Shown here: piece after piece, positions 22,161 to 31,219 of the stretch
Position numbering within the stretch: position 1 is the first letter of the stretch
Layout of the letters: each line of letters opens with the position of its first letter
Assembly (NCBI RefSeq): GCF_028693135.1
Contig: NZ_JAQUVZ010000005.1
Span: 92,831 to 156,830, forward strand
Length of the DNA: 64,000 nt
Direction: 5' to 3'
From: Methanosarcina sp.
GTDB lineage: Archaea; Halobacteriota; Methanosarcinia; Methanosarcinales; Methanosarcinaceae
Program-made: the position numbers and the translations under genes
The notes under the pieces: generated by a model
Databases searched by the model: none
What the model was told of the DNA's origin: nothing
What the model saw: the letters and a program-made list of their open reading frames with translations, nothing else

Positions 22161-24722
22161 ATACGTGTGATGCAGGGTATACAGCAGGTATATCAGGAAA
22201 GCGAGGGCAAGGAAATATTTTGTATAAAAGACCTTTGTCAGGATTTGTTTCTCTGTCCTGGTTGAAGCGTCCTCTATTATCCTTGAGTATACATCTCCTG
22301 TAGTGTAGATTTTTCCTCCATTTTCAAGTATGGCTGTCCTGAATAGAGAATTTTCCCCGATATACGTATATTCGTCCGGGCGATTTACGGCAGCAGGCCT
22401 CCAGGATACATTCTTAGCTCCAAAAGTTTCAGGCATTAACTCCTCTGTAAGATTTATATCAACCGGGGTTTCGGAGATTTTGTGGAGGCCGAAGGTGTCG
22501 GCTGTAACGTATGATTCGTACATGTTGTTTCCGATGGATGTGATTTCCATTGGCTTTTTGTCGAAATAGAGCTCAGGAGTACCTTCTTTTCCGGTTGTGA
22601 TCAGGATTCTGCCTGGCTGGTTCATTTTAAGATCAGGTACTTTTAGCTGGATATCTTCAGACATTTCGGGATCTGCAACTGCCCAGTTCAGGGTCCTTGT
22701 AATTATCAGGCTGTCATTTCCCGAGTACAGGGACGCTGCCCAGGGGATTCCGTTTCCATTCCCATTGTCGGTTGTAATCGCAGCAACACGCCCAAGCCCC
22801 AGCCTCCAGGTTGTGATTACCGGTTTTCCTAGCCTTGTTATAACAATGCGGTTTGCTTCGGGTTTCGGGGTAACCTCATTGTACCCTAAAATATCGTGGT
22901 TTATGTCAGAAATGTTCCGGGTAATAAAATGCTGCGGGTCATAGATAACGATTGATCCGCTCGAATATTCGTCTTCACGGGCTTCGAATTCCTCAGGGTT
23001 TTCGGAGAAGCTCATTTCCATCCTCTGGCCAGGTTCTATCCTGTTGTAATTTTCGGACAGGCCTATTTTGTTCATGAGGAGTGCGGCATAGTACTGTCCT
23101 TTGGGAGTGACCTGGCGGGTAGTTTTCGGAGCATGTATGTGGACAAAATGGATCCCTATGCCACTGCTTTTATGAAGGTTTTCCGCACACTGGACTGCCC
23201 GCTCAAACCTGTTATCATTTTCACCATCATTTCCGATTCCGCCATCAGAAACGATTATAATTTCAGCTTCTGCGCTTTTGTTCTGCCCGTTAAGCAGCGT
23301 TCGGGAAGTCATGAGGCCCCTTTCAAGGGATGTGGAGTCCCCCGTGGGCTTTATTTTGCGGATTTCAGAATCAAGCCAGAGCCTGTTTGACTCTTTAGAC
23401 ATATCCACAAACCCGTCTGTGACGTCCTGTCCCTTGCTCCCGAAGGTGATCACATCAACTCTTGCATCTTTAAGGAGATCGCTTTCAAGGAGGACAATTG
23501 CATTTGACAAAATATCGTCAAGAACCCTCCCCCCAACCCCATTACTCTGCAGGGTACTGGGTGAAACGTCAAGCATCAGGACAATGTTTCTGCCCCCTCT
23601 CCAGTTCGAGGGCTTTGAGGTAACAGGAAGGAGTTCCTCAAACTCAGTATTCTGGTATGTCTTTTCTGCAGGGAAATCAAAAGAAGAGCCCCCTCCAACC
23701 ACTACCATGCCACCTCCGTTAATGACATAATTCCTGAGGGCTCTGGCTTCTGAATCCGAGATCGTTGATGCCGCCTGGTTGTCAATTATAACGGCGTCCG
23801 TGCCATTAAGAGATCCATATGACCCGGATATTTTTACGTTGTAAATCTCTTTCATTGTGTTTGCAAGAGGAGAGTCGGGCTCATTTGTAACAAGTAAGAC
23901 CTCTGGCTTGGGGGTTACGTATATACTTTTCATGTACTGGTTATTGTTCTTGAAATAATCCAGATTTTTAACGCTGATGCTTGCCGGGTGCAGGGTTGCC
24001 TTTACGGTATGAGGCCCAAGCGTTTCAAAAGTGTGGTTGAACTCTATACTTTCTATTCTCCCGGTCTGGGTAATTTCCCTCTCCATAACCTTTTGATGGT
24101 CGACGGTAATCCTTACCTGATAGCTCATTTTTTCGGCAGTTGCTTTTCGAATATTAACTTTATAAAATGCGTCATTATCGATTACAGCCTCATTATCTCC
24201 TTCTATCTCCACGCTGAGGTCCTCTTTTTCAGTCTTTGGGATAAGGGCTGCTACAGGAAAATTGTTTTTGTAACAATAAGATAGGGCTTCTTCAACCGGG
24301 GTCCCGGAATTGCTCTGCCCATCTGATACCACAAGCACATAGTTATCAGGCGAAGCCTGCTGAATAATAGCATCGCCAAGAGAGGTATGTATCCCTGAAA
24401 CCGTTGTAACCGTAACAGGGACTCTGGTCCCGAGTTTTTCTGAAATTTCCTCGGAAATCCCTTTCTTCAGCAGTTCCATGCTGGCGCTTTCATCGGAGAT
24501 TATGGTTATCCCGGTCTGATTGGTTTTCGGCGAACTCATTTCTGCAGAATAAGGGACTGCAAGAGCCAGGATCAGGAGGAAGCCCACAAGGGCATGGAAG
24601 AACAGATGTTTTTTATTGATCTTTTTCCAGTGTCCTAAAAGCACAAGAAGTGCAAGAGGAAACAGGAGCAGCAATTCACTACTGTGTAAAAAATCAAAAC
24701 CATAAGGGAAATTAAAGATCAT
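22143..24722 (-). CDS. Membrane-anchored VWA-domain protein, last gene of the MoxR operon
   Basis: 859 residues. Two N-terminal transmembrane helices (LLLLFPLALLVLLGHW, FFHALVGFLLILALAVPY), a degenerate VWA-like region (TIISDESASMELL), a glutamine-amidotransferase-like segment (VLLVTNEPDSPLANTM, LRNYVINGGGMVVVGGG), a full von Willebrand A domain with the metal site DVSPSTLQS and later IIIVSDGGIG, then a beta-rich domain and a final helix (YFLALAFLIYLLYTLH). The order recalls proteins of the BatA/BatB/YfbK kind with an embedded amidotransferase-like fold. Its ATG overlaps the preceding TGA as ATGA, so it is translationally coupled to the BatA-like gene. It probably acts at the outer face of the membrane with the MoxR ATPase. 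Confidence 0.88.
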   Translation of the reverse strand: MIFNFPYGFDFLHSSELLLLFPLALLVLLGHWKKINKKHLFFHALVGFLLILALAVPYSAEMSSPKTNQTGITIISDESASMELLKKGISEEISEKLGTRVPVTVTTVSGIHTSLGDAIIQQASPDNYVLVVSDGQSNSGTPVEEALSYCYKNNFPVAALIPKTEKEDLSVEIEGDNEAVIDNDAFYKVNIRKATAEKMSYQVRITVDHQKVMEREITQTGRIESIEFNHTFETLGPHTVKATLHPASISVKNLDYFKNNNQYMKSIYVTPKPEVLLVTNEPDSPLANTMKEIYNVKISGSYGSLNGTDAVIIDNQAASTISDSEARALRNYVINGGGMVVVGGGSSFDFPAEKTYQNTEFEELLPVTSKPSNWRGGRNIVLMLDVSPSTLQSNGVGGRVLDDILSNAIVLLESDLLKDARVDVITFGSKGQDVTDGFVDMSKESNRLWLDSEIRKIKPTGDSTSLERGLMTSRTLLNGQNKSAEAEIIIVSDGGIGNDGENDNRFERAVQCAENLHKSSGIGIHFVHIHAPKTTRQVTPKGQYYAALLMNKIGLSENYNRIEPGQRMEMSFSENPEEFEAREDEYSSGSIVIYDPQHFITRNISDINHDILGYNEVTPKPEANRIVITRLGKPVITTWRLGLGRVAAITTDNGNGNGIPWAASLYSGNDSLIITRTLNWAVADPEMSEDIQLKVPDLKMNQPGRILITTGKEGTPELYFDKKPMEITSIGNNMYESYVTADTFGLHKISETPVDINLTEELMPETFGAKNVSWRPAAVNRPDEYTYIGENSLFRTAILENGGKIYTTGDVYSRIIEDASTRTEKQILTKVFYTKYFLALAFLIYLLYTLHHTYNTRMK

Positions 24723-26617
24723 ATGATCCTCCTCCTGAACATAACTGCATTTTCAATTATGAGGAGCAGCAGTAAGGCGTAAATAAGGAACTTCCGGAGT
24801 TTGTCAGGGGACTTTGTGCGGAGTTCCTGCTTCTGGATTTCTCCGTTCTCACCTGTAAGGTTCAGTCTTTTTTCCGTAAAGGTATTAGATTCCATGGAAT
24901 CATACAGGTTGGCAGCAATGTTCTTCTGGTCCAGACTGTACAGCCCGCATTCGTCATAATAGACAAAATCACTGCTGATGATTTCTGTCGGAGTTTTTAT
25001 TTTGACCTTCTGGTCAAATGCCTGGTACCGGCCCGTGTTCACATTTGTTTCACTTATGTCCCCGACCCCCCACATATACTTGAGAAGTTTTACCCAGAAT
25101 ACAGGGTAGGTTGGGGTAGTAGCGAAATTGTTCCACGCGTCGGTTTCAGTAGTGTCACTGAACCCAACATAGGCTACGGTCCCGCTTTTTATGTTCCGCA
25201 TGCAGACTAAAGGCCCTATTCCCTTTACCTCTGCAAGGACTGCAGCATCTTCTTTTGGAGTAGTGGCCAGGAACCTGCGCAGATATACTTCGCTGAACGA
25301 AACATCGTCAAAAATATTTTTTCCGCTTCCCACGGTCTCGATTGTATGGCTGCCTTCTTTTTCTACTGAAATTATATCTACCGGAAGGATAGGATAAAGC
25401 CCGCGCATCTGTAAAGAATTATACAGGCACTCGTTTCCTATGACTATCAGGTCTTTTCCACTTCTCGCATAAGCCACAATTTTCTGGACACTGCGGGTCG
25501 GGAGGGGTTCATATTTGGAGTTTACGATTATGGTATCGTACCCTGTAACATTGTCAGGAAGATCCTGCCGTACATCAACGTGAATGTCGGGCAGCAAGGA
25601 TATTGCTGTTACAAGGGGAGACTTCCCAGCAACCTGTTCAGAGTCTGTTAAGACCAGGATTTTTCTAAGTTTGACTTCAGGAATGGAAATGTACGCAATG
25701 TTATCGCAGGGTATTGCATCCTCATTGAGGATTTTTACAGTTGATGTACCCTGAGGAATACTTGTAAATTTTATCTGCTGCGCTCCGAACCCTGCAAGCT
25801 GTACCGAGCTGCTTACCGTTGCGCTGGATGGGGAGTCAACCTGACTCTCCAATTGAATATCAAGGTCTGCACTTCTGTCGTTAAAGTTTTTGACTGTACA
25901 TGTATATTCATACGTCCCGTCGTTTCTGTCTTTCAAATACCCGTCCACAATTGCGTAATTGGCAGTTTTATTGCCCACCTGCCTGAACTCAAGCTCCATG
26001 CTTCTCGTGTTTGCAATCCTGATGTATGTTTCAAGCGCTCTTCCTGCCCAGTTTTCAAAATCGGATATGACTACAATTTTTCCGTTCTTGTTCTCTTCAT
26101 CGTTTATAACGGTCAAAATCGCTTTGGGGATATCTCCGGGAGTGTTTCTCGCTTCCAGGTGGTCAACTACTCCTTCTGCATCGTCTGCATCCAGCGCTTT
26201 TGCAAGCACTACAGGAATACTTTCTGCGGCGATAATTGTATTTTCTTCGCCAAGGCTTTCTATTGCTATTGTCCTGGCGCCATCAACCCTATCGGGTGCG
26301 TTCATGCTTGCAGACGAGTCTATTATAATTACTACCTTTTCGGAGTCTGCTTTAACCTCTTCTAACAGGGGCCCTGCAAGCGCTGTCGATATAAGAATAA
26401 GAGCCAGCAGTTGTAAGAAAAAAAGAGGGTCTGTTATTTTTTTACTGATAGTGCGCCTGGAATCCAGCACATTCTGGCTTATCCTCCGAACGAACATAAG
26501 GGAAGGCAGAATAATGTTTTTAGGGCGAGGCTTAAGCAGGTATACTATTATAAGGGGAATTATGCCTGCAAGCGCAGCCAGACCCTGAGAGAATTCAAAG
26601 TCCATAGGCAGGATCAC
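24719..26617 (-). CDS. BatA-like VWA-domain membrane protein
   Basis: 632 residues. The N terminus carries the BatA double helix (GLAALAGIIPLIIVYLL and PLFFLQLLALILISTALAGP) with the PRPKNIILPSLMFVRR motif. A VWA domain follows with the metal-coordinating DSSASM. The middle is a CARDB-like beta domain and the C-terminal region has a glutamine-amidotransferase-like fold, ending in a helix (LIYALLLLLIIENAVMF). The GTG start overlaps the DUF58 stop as GTGA; an ATG four codons later (26605), preceded by GGTGATCC, is an alternative. Coupled on both sides, it belongs to a MoxR/DUF58/VWA chaperone-like module that in bacteria matures or protects envelope complexes. Confidence 0.9.
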   Translation of the reverse strand: MILPMDFEFSQGLAALAGIIPLIIVYLLKPRPKNIILPSLMFVRRISQNVLDSRRTISKKITDPLFFLQLLALILISTALAGPLLEEVKADSEKVVIIIDSSASMNAPDRVDGARTIAIESLGEENTIIAAESIPVVLAKALDADDAEGVVDHLEARNTPGDIPKAILTVINDEENKNGKIVVISDFENWAGRALETYIRIANTRSMELEFRQVGNKTANYAIVDGYLKDRNDGTYEYTCTVKNFNDRSADLDIQLESQVDSPSSATVSSSVQLAGFGAQQIKFTSIPQGTSTVKILNEDAIPCDNIAYISIPEVKLRKILVLTDSEQVAGKSPLVTAISLLPDIHVDVRQDLPDNVTGYDTIIVNSKYEPLPTRSVQKIVAYARSGKDLIVIGNECLYNSLQMRGLYPILPVDIISVEKEGSHTIETVGSGKNIFDDVSFSEVYLRRFLATTPKEDAAVLAEVKGIGPLVCMRNIKSGTVAYVGFSDTTETDAWNNFATTPTYPVFWVKLLKYMWGVGDISETNVNTGRYQAFDQKVKIKTPTEIISSDFVYYDECGLYSLDQKNIAANLYDSMESNTFTEKRLNLTGENGEIQKQELRTKSPDKLRKFLIYALLLLLIIENAVMFRRRII

Positions 26618-27495
26618 CCTTCCCCTATAATTTTAAGAACAGTATCAAACGGCTGGTTTTTTATACTGACGCGGAAGTAAGGGATTTTAAACTCGTAGGC
26701 AATTTTCTCCAGTTCAGCCACATGCTTTGCGTATTCGGCAGCGTATTCTTTTTTAAAGTTGGGGCCCACCGTGAAACTGATTTCTTCGTTTGTCTCACTG
26801 TCAATGAATTTTACTGCTCCGTCCACGGTTTCAGGCAGGTTCATTTCGGTCTCATCATAAATGTGTACAAGTACAAGCTCATGTCTGGACAGCCTGTTAA
26901 CGGCATTGCGGATCGAATCGATACCGTCCAGAAAGTCTGAAATTATAAGCACCATTGATTTCGATTTTATTCTCGGGTATACGAAGTCAGCACAATCTGC
27001 GAGTTTTGTGTTTCCATTGACCGAAATCCTGGTCAGGGAATCTATTGTCCGCAGGAAGTCGTCCCTTCCTTTGTGTGCCTTTGTGTAATCCACATCGTCT
27101 GCAAATGTTGCAATCGTATACACATCATTATGTTTCATTACGATGTAAGAAACTCCTGCAGTTATTGTTGAGGCATATTCGAACTTATTTGGCGTACTCT
27201 CAGGAAAGAGCATGCTGCTGCTGGTGTCAAGCAGTATGACCATGTTAAGGTTTTTGTCTTCTTCAAACCTGCGGATATAGAGTTTTTCCGTGCGAGCATA
27301 CAGGTTCCAGTCAATTTTTTTTAATGAATCCCCTTGATTATACTTTCTATGGTCTATAAGGTCCAGCCCTGCCCCTACCCTGGTTGACTGGTGACTGCCC
27401 GTGTGAATTGCAGAAACCCTCCTGCTGAGGGGAATCGCATACCTGTCGAGTTGGGTCAGGAATGACGTATCGATTGTGTGTTTTGCGCCAGCCAT
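26614..27495 (-). CDS. DUF58 protein with VWA-like fold
   Basis: 293 residues. The DUF58 signature IDHRKYNQGDSLKKIDWN and YARTEKLYIRRFEED is present, followed by a VWA-type metal site DTSSSM and the strand VLIISDFLDG. DUF58 proteins partner MoxR AAA ATPases. It begins 42 bases after the MoxR stop and ends overlapping the BatA-like start. No membrane helix, so it is cytoplasmic. Length is normal. Confidence 0.93.
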   Translation of the reverse strand: MAGAKHTIDTSFLTQLDRYAIPLSRRVSAIHTGSHQSTRVGAGLDLIDHRKYNQGDSLKKIDWNLYARTEKLYIRRFEEDKNLNMVILLDTSSSMLFPESTPNKFEYASTITAGVSYIVMKHNDVYTIATFADDVDYTKAHKGRDDFLRTIDSLTRISVNGNTKLADCADFVYPRIKSKSMVLIISDFLDGIDSIRNAVNRLSRHELVLVHIYDETEMNLPETVDGAVKFIDSETNEEISFTVGPNFKKEYAAEYAKHVAELEKIAYEFKIPYFRVSIKNQPFDTVLKIIGEG

Positions 27496-27537
27496 GTATT
27501 ATCATTGCCTCCAGCCATTTTTTTCCCACTGACCGGG

Positions 27538-28539
27538 TCAGATAATTGTGTTTCTGCTCTCCAGGATTTTTAGTATGATTTTATCGCTTGTGATGTTGTT
27601 CCTTGCAGCATCAAAAGATAGAATTATCCTGTGGCGGAGGACTGGAAGGGCCATGGAGTCAATGTCCTTTTTATCAACATACCCCCTGCCGTCGAGAAAC
27701 GCATTTGCCTTTGCACAGAGGATCAGGGCAATTGAAGCACGTGGAGATGCACCTGCTTCTATCATATCAGGCATATTTCGGGTCTGGTTTACAATATCAA
27801 TTGCATACTTTTTGAGCTTGTTTGAGATCGGAATTCTGCGGGTTATCTGCTGCAGTTCGATAAACGTCGATTTGTCCATACATTTCCGTACAGCTGGCCT
27901 GAAAGCTTCAGCATAACGGTTTACAATCTCAAACTCTTCTTCGGGGTCAGGGTAATCCAGACGAATCTTCATTAAAAATCTGTCAAGCTGGGCTTCGGGA
28001 AGGGTATAGGTCCCTTCCATTTCAATCGGGTTCTGCGTCGCAAGGATAAAGAAAGGCCTATCCAGCAAATATGTCTTACTTGCCACAGTCACCTGCTTTT
28101 CCTGCATGGCTTCAAGCAGGGCAGATTGGGTCTTTGGGGAAGCCCGGTTAATTTCATCCGCAAGCACGATGTTTGCAAAGACAGGGCCCTGATTGAACTT
28201 GAAGTGTTTTGAGCCTCTCTCGTCCTCTTCGATAATGTCGGTCCCTGTGATATCTGCAGGCATAAGGTCAGGTGTACACTGTATCCTGCTAAACCCCATA
28301 CTCATGATCTGGGAAATAGTGGATATCGTAAGGGTCTTGCCGAGCCCGGGATTGCTTTCAACAAGGACATGCCCTTCACACAGCATAGTTATGAGGATCT
28401 GCCGGACCATTTCTTTCTGGCCAACGATAGCATTGCTAATTTCTTTAAAGATGACCTCGAAAATCTGTGGGGCTTTTTCATATGTGGGTTTTAAGTTAAT
28501 TTCTGAATCTTCAAGCTGGATTTCCTGTAGCTCTCTCAT
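27538..28539 (-). CDS. moxR: MoxR-family AAA+ ATPase
   Basis: 333 residues. Walker A is ESNPGLGKT, Walker B is LADEINRASPKTQSALLEAM, and sensor 1 is FILATQNPIEMEGTYTLPEA followed by QLDRFLMKI, all diagnostic of the MoxR subfamily. The lid domain holds AGASPRASIALILCAKA. MoxR ATPases act as chaperones that use VWA proteins as adaptors to insert metal or assemble complexes. The ATG is preceded by CGGAG at seven bases. It is the first of four tightly spaced genes (MoxR, DUF58, BatA-like, VWA). The client is not visible in the window. Confidence 0.95.
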   Translation of the reverse strand: MRELQEIQLEDSEINLKPTYEKAPQIFEVIFKEISNAIVGQKEMVRQILITMLCEGHVLVESNPGLGKTLTISTISQIMSMGFSRIQCTPDLMPADITGTDIIEEDERGSKHFKFNQGPVFANIVLADEINRASPKTQSALLEAMQEKQVTVASKTYLLDRPFFILATQNPIEMEGTYTLPEAQLDRFLMKIRLDYPDPEEEFEIVNRYAEAFRPAVRKCMDKSTFIELQQITRRIPISNKLKKYAIDIVNQTRNMPDMIEAGASPRASIALILCAKANAFLDGRGYVDKKDIDSMALPVLRHRIILSFDAARNNITSDKIILKILESRNTII

Positions 28540-28654
28540 ATTGAAACTCCGTTATTTTTATGTAAATCATGCATTTTCTGCAAATTCGGGCACTTCTGCT
28601 GCTTTGAAGCTTTTTATTTTACCTGACCTTCTTACTTTGATCATTTATTCGGGA

Positions 28655-28838
28655 TGAGTGATTCAGGGTGAAGATTCAGGGTGAATGATTCAGGGTGAAC
28701 GATTCAGGGTTAACGATTCAAGGTGAACGATTCAAGGTGAACAATTCAAGGTGAACAATTCAGGGTGAACGATTCAGGATGAACGATTCAGGATGAACAA
28801 TTCAGGATAATGATTCAGGATGAACGATTCAGGATGAA
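28655..28838. repeat. 14-bp tandem repeat, about 13 units
   Basis: Units of GATTCAGGGTGAAC and close variants fill most of the space between the membrane-protein gene and moxR. The right-most unit supplies the stop codon and the last serines of the membrane-protein gene on the minus strand. The drift from GGG to AGG to GGA along the tract shows stepwise duplication. Confidence 0.85.
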
Positions 28839-29692
28839 AGTGCTTCAAAATATTGTTTAATCAAAGGCTCATATTCTTCGGGCAGGTTCTCCGAATAGGT
28901 TTGACTCTGCCTGAATTCCTCGTTAAGGCGGTCCGAGCTCGCATTGAATTTTTGTTCAGTATCCGCATCTATCTGGCTTGTGAACCCAAGTCCCAGGCTC
29001 GGGTTGATTTTCATTTCAACCTGATCTCCATTTTTTATGATAACGGCCTCTATATTATACCTGGAATCCGGAGCAACTTTCTCATTCTCATCGTAAGCCG
29101 CTCTGGCATTCATGTTTGGAATATTGTCCCGCATATCATCGATTAGCTGGCTGGGAGAGATATCAAAGCTGAAGCCCTCATGTATGCAGAAGGTGACAGC
29201 TCCTGCAGCCAGCAGAAATATTAAAAAATACCTGAAAATCTGGTTTTTCGGAACCATTTTTTTTATATTGATACCGGTAAGTTGACCGTGGACATCCTCA
29301 AGCAGTTTCTTTGTAACTATGTTGATGTTCTTCCGGTTATCATATGCCGTACTCAGTCTTGTCTTCAGTTCCGGAAAGCTAGTTTCAAGGAAATTTATAA
29401 TATTAAATTTACTTTTTCTGTCAACGAACCTGTGAATTAAACCGGCAATGAGAATCAGCACCAGTGCCCCTACAGCCATTAATCCGAGGTTAAACCAGTA
29501 AGTGCCAAGGTATGTCTGGGATTTACTCAGTTTACCCACCCCAGGAACATAATAAGCCAGTTCATACAGGTTAAATAAAATCATTAATAAAAATAAAAAG
29601 GAAAATTTTCCGGCTGTTTGTAAAAACCCGAGGGTACGATAGAACCACGTCAGGTATTTTTTATATTTATTCAGAAGGGGTACTACAAGCAT
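28829..29692 (-). CDS. Membrane protein upstream of the MoxR operon
   Basis: 287 residues with transmembrane helices at about 25-45, 65-90 and 150-170, then a soluble C-terminal domain facing outside. The segment NFLETSFPELKTRLSTAYDN followed by KKLLEDVHGQL resembles the conserved cytoplasmic loop of the large membrane protein that accompanies archaeal MoxR-VWA operons. I do not know a function. It reads in the same direction as moxR but is separated by 289 bases of tandem repeats, so co-transcription is uncertain. Confidence 0.75.
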   Translation of the reverse strand: MLVVPLLNKYKKYLTWFYRTLGFLQTAGKFSFLFLLMILFNLYELAYYVPGVGKLSKSQTYLGTYWFNLGLMAVGALVLILIAGLIHRFVDRKSKFNIINFLETSFPELKTRLSTAYDNRKNINIVTKKLLEDVHGQLTGINIKKMVPKNQIFRYFLIFLLAAGAVTFCIHEGFSFDISPSQLIDDMRDNIPNMNARAAYDENEKVAPDSRYNIEAVIIKNGDQVEMKINPSLGLGFTSQIDADTEQKFNASSDRLNEEFRQSQTYSENLPEEYEPLIKQYFEALSS

Positions 29693-30012
29693 ATAATCTC
29701 AGACCACAGTTGTAATTTCAAATAATTATATTGTAGATGTTACTAAAAAAACTTTTCTAATATTTTAATTTTCTAATCTGGCAAATATTTCAGTAATGAA
29801 GTGACAAGTGTCCAGCCAATACACTGACAAATAATCCCGATAATGCCTTAAAAACCCCTTTTTTCCCCTGCTACGATTATTTATAACTGAAAAAATATAT
29901 AATTCTATATTGCATATATTTTTTATACAGTATTTTGTATAACACATTGAATAAATAATTTTTGATGTCTGTTCAGGAAATGATATATGATTTCTGCGCC
30001 TTAAAGTCCAAG

Positions 30013-30318
30013 AAATACTTTCCTTGACCCTGCAAACCGCTTTTAAATTCAGATATTACAGTGCCCCCGTCAGCTTGTCTGGCGGCCCGTTGAAAAAAGA
30101 AAGAAGTCGAAGGAAAAAAGAAGTCGAAGGAAAAAAGAAGAAACTTGAAAAAGGTTATTTTTCATATAGAGTAATTCTGTTTTGTTCATCCTTACGATTT
30201 TTCGGGATAATTCATCGACAGGATTTTACTGCCTCTTTTATTTTGATTTTTCTTCTTTTTTAACTTCATCGGAATGGCCGCTCTTCGAGCGTGACAAGAA
30301 CGGCCCGATATAGCTAAT
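30013..30318. repeat. Paired-hairpin intergenic element, copy 1 (about 306 bp)
   Basis: It starts AAATACTTTCCTTGACCC, continues with the hairpin CCGTCAG-CTTGT-CTGGCGG at about 30064-30085, an A/G-rich then T-rich middle, the second hairpin GGCCGCTCTTCGAGCGTGAC near 30276, and ends near AGCTAAT at 30312. The same landmarks in the same order occur at 57575-57859. The gap 29693-30683 otherwise contains only this element and the AGTCCTC repeat. Confidence 0.8.
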
Positions 30319-30348
30319 AACGTTGCACTGGTAAACTATTTGTAATTC

Positions 30349-30584
30349 AGTCCTCCTGAGCGAATCTCAGCTAAAACCCATCAAATAGTCCTCTTGTGCA
30401 AAGCTCACTACTAAAAACCAATCAAGTAGTTCTCTTAAGCGCATCTCAGCTAAAACCAATCAAGTAGTCCTCTTAAGCGCATCTCAGCTAAAACCAATCA
30501 AGTAGTCCTCTTGAGCGTAGCGAAAAGGACCTCGTGCTCCCGAAGCGAAACTCGGGTGGCGCAACTCGGGCGGCAATTCGGGCA
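30349..30584. repeat. AGTCCTC tandem repeat with GC-rich hairpin tail, copy 2
   Basis: Five units begin at 30349, 30387, 30428, 30466 and 30504, a period of 38-41 bases, typified by AGTCCTCTTAAGCGCATCTC then AGCTAAAACCAATCAAGT. The tail GCGAAAAGGACCTCGTGCTC and the CCCGAAGCGAAACTCGGG hairpin match the tail at 9620-9690. It lies directly after the paired-hairpin element. Confidence 0.8.
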
Positions 30585-30683
30585 ATCGAACCCCGCTGTT
30601 GCTGGTCGCCGCTTATTTAGGAGGGAAACTGCTTCAACTGTATTCAACCCCAACGGCAGTCAGCATCGCGGAAGTAATGACAT

Positions 30684-31112
30684 TTAACCCTGGGCTCCAG
30701 GCATAGGAAAGATTCCTAACTGCTGCATCAGACCCAAAAGGTTAGCTTCAGCCCATAATTCAGTAATCTTACCATCCTTAATGCGAAAGATCTCTATGCC
30801 AGTCATGGTTATCGGTTTGTCTGTAGCCGGTAAACCCATGAAATTGCCTTTATGTATTCCGCGAGCTGTAAAGCGGGCAACTACGTTATCTCCCTCGGCA
30901 ACCATGTCTTCAATTGTAACATTGAGATTCTCGAAGGCTGCCCTGCACGTGGTAATTACTTCATCCATTCCTTCGATCCCCGGAGAGGCAGGAAGAGGTG
31001 CATGCATAACGAAATTAGGGGACAGCAACTCATTAGCAACACTCAGATTTCCCTTAGATGGCCCTTCTTCAAAGAATCGGCGAACTATTGATTTGTTCTC
31101 TTCTGTAGACAT
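30684..31112 (-). CDS. SnoaL-like (NTF2-fold) protein
   Basis: 142 residues with the SnoaL/ester-cyclase pattern: KSIVRRFFEEGPSKGNLSVA, NELLSPNFVMHAP, then GDNVVARFTARGIHKGNFMG and the terminal IEIFRIKDGKITELWAEAN. The fold is a small cone-shaped cavity used by polyketide cyclases and many uncharacterised enzymes; the substrate is unknown. GTGAGGAAAAA precedes the ATG. It stands 107 bases after the ABC ATPase stop and could be the last gene of that transcript. There is no signal peptide. Confidence 0.9.
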   Translation of the reverse strand: MSTEENKSIVRRFFEEGPSKGNLSVANELLSPNFVMHAPLPASPGIEGMDEVITTCRAAFENLNVTIEDMVAEGDNVVARFTARGIHKGNFMGLPATDKPITMTGIEIFRIKDGKITELWAEANLLGLMQQLGIFPMPGAQG

Positions 31113-31219
31113 TTTTTCCTCACTTTTTTAAATACAAAAGTAATATCGACTCAGTTCCAATATCCAATGATAATTTTCTTGAAAATACTGATGGTACACT
31201 ATGTACTCTATTTACTGCT

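Noticed and set aside
24000..26600. Long open frames opposite the VWA and BatA-like genes (for example 170 and 209 residues)
   Set aside because: They are antisense shadows of clear VWA-domain genes and show no motif of their own.
28655..28838. Possible CRISPR array
   Set aside because: The 14-bp units are contiguous and have no unique spacers, and no cas gene is in the window. It is a plain tandem repeat.
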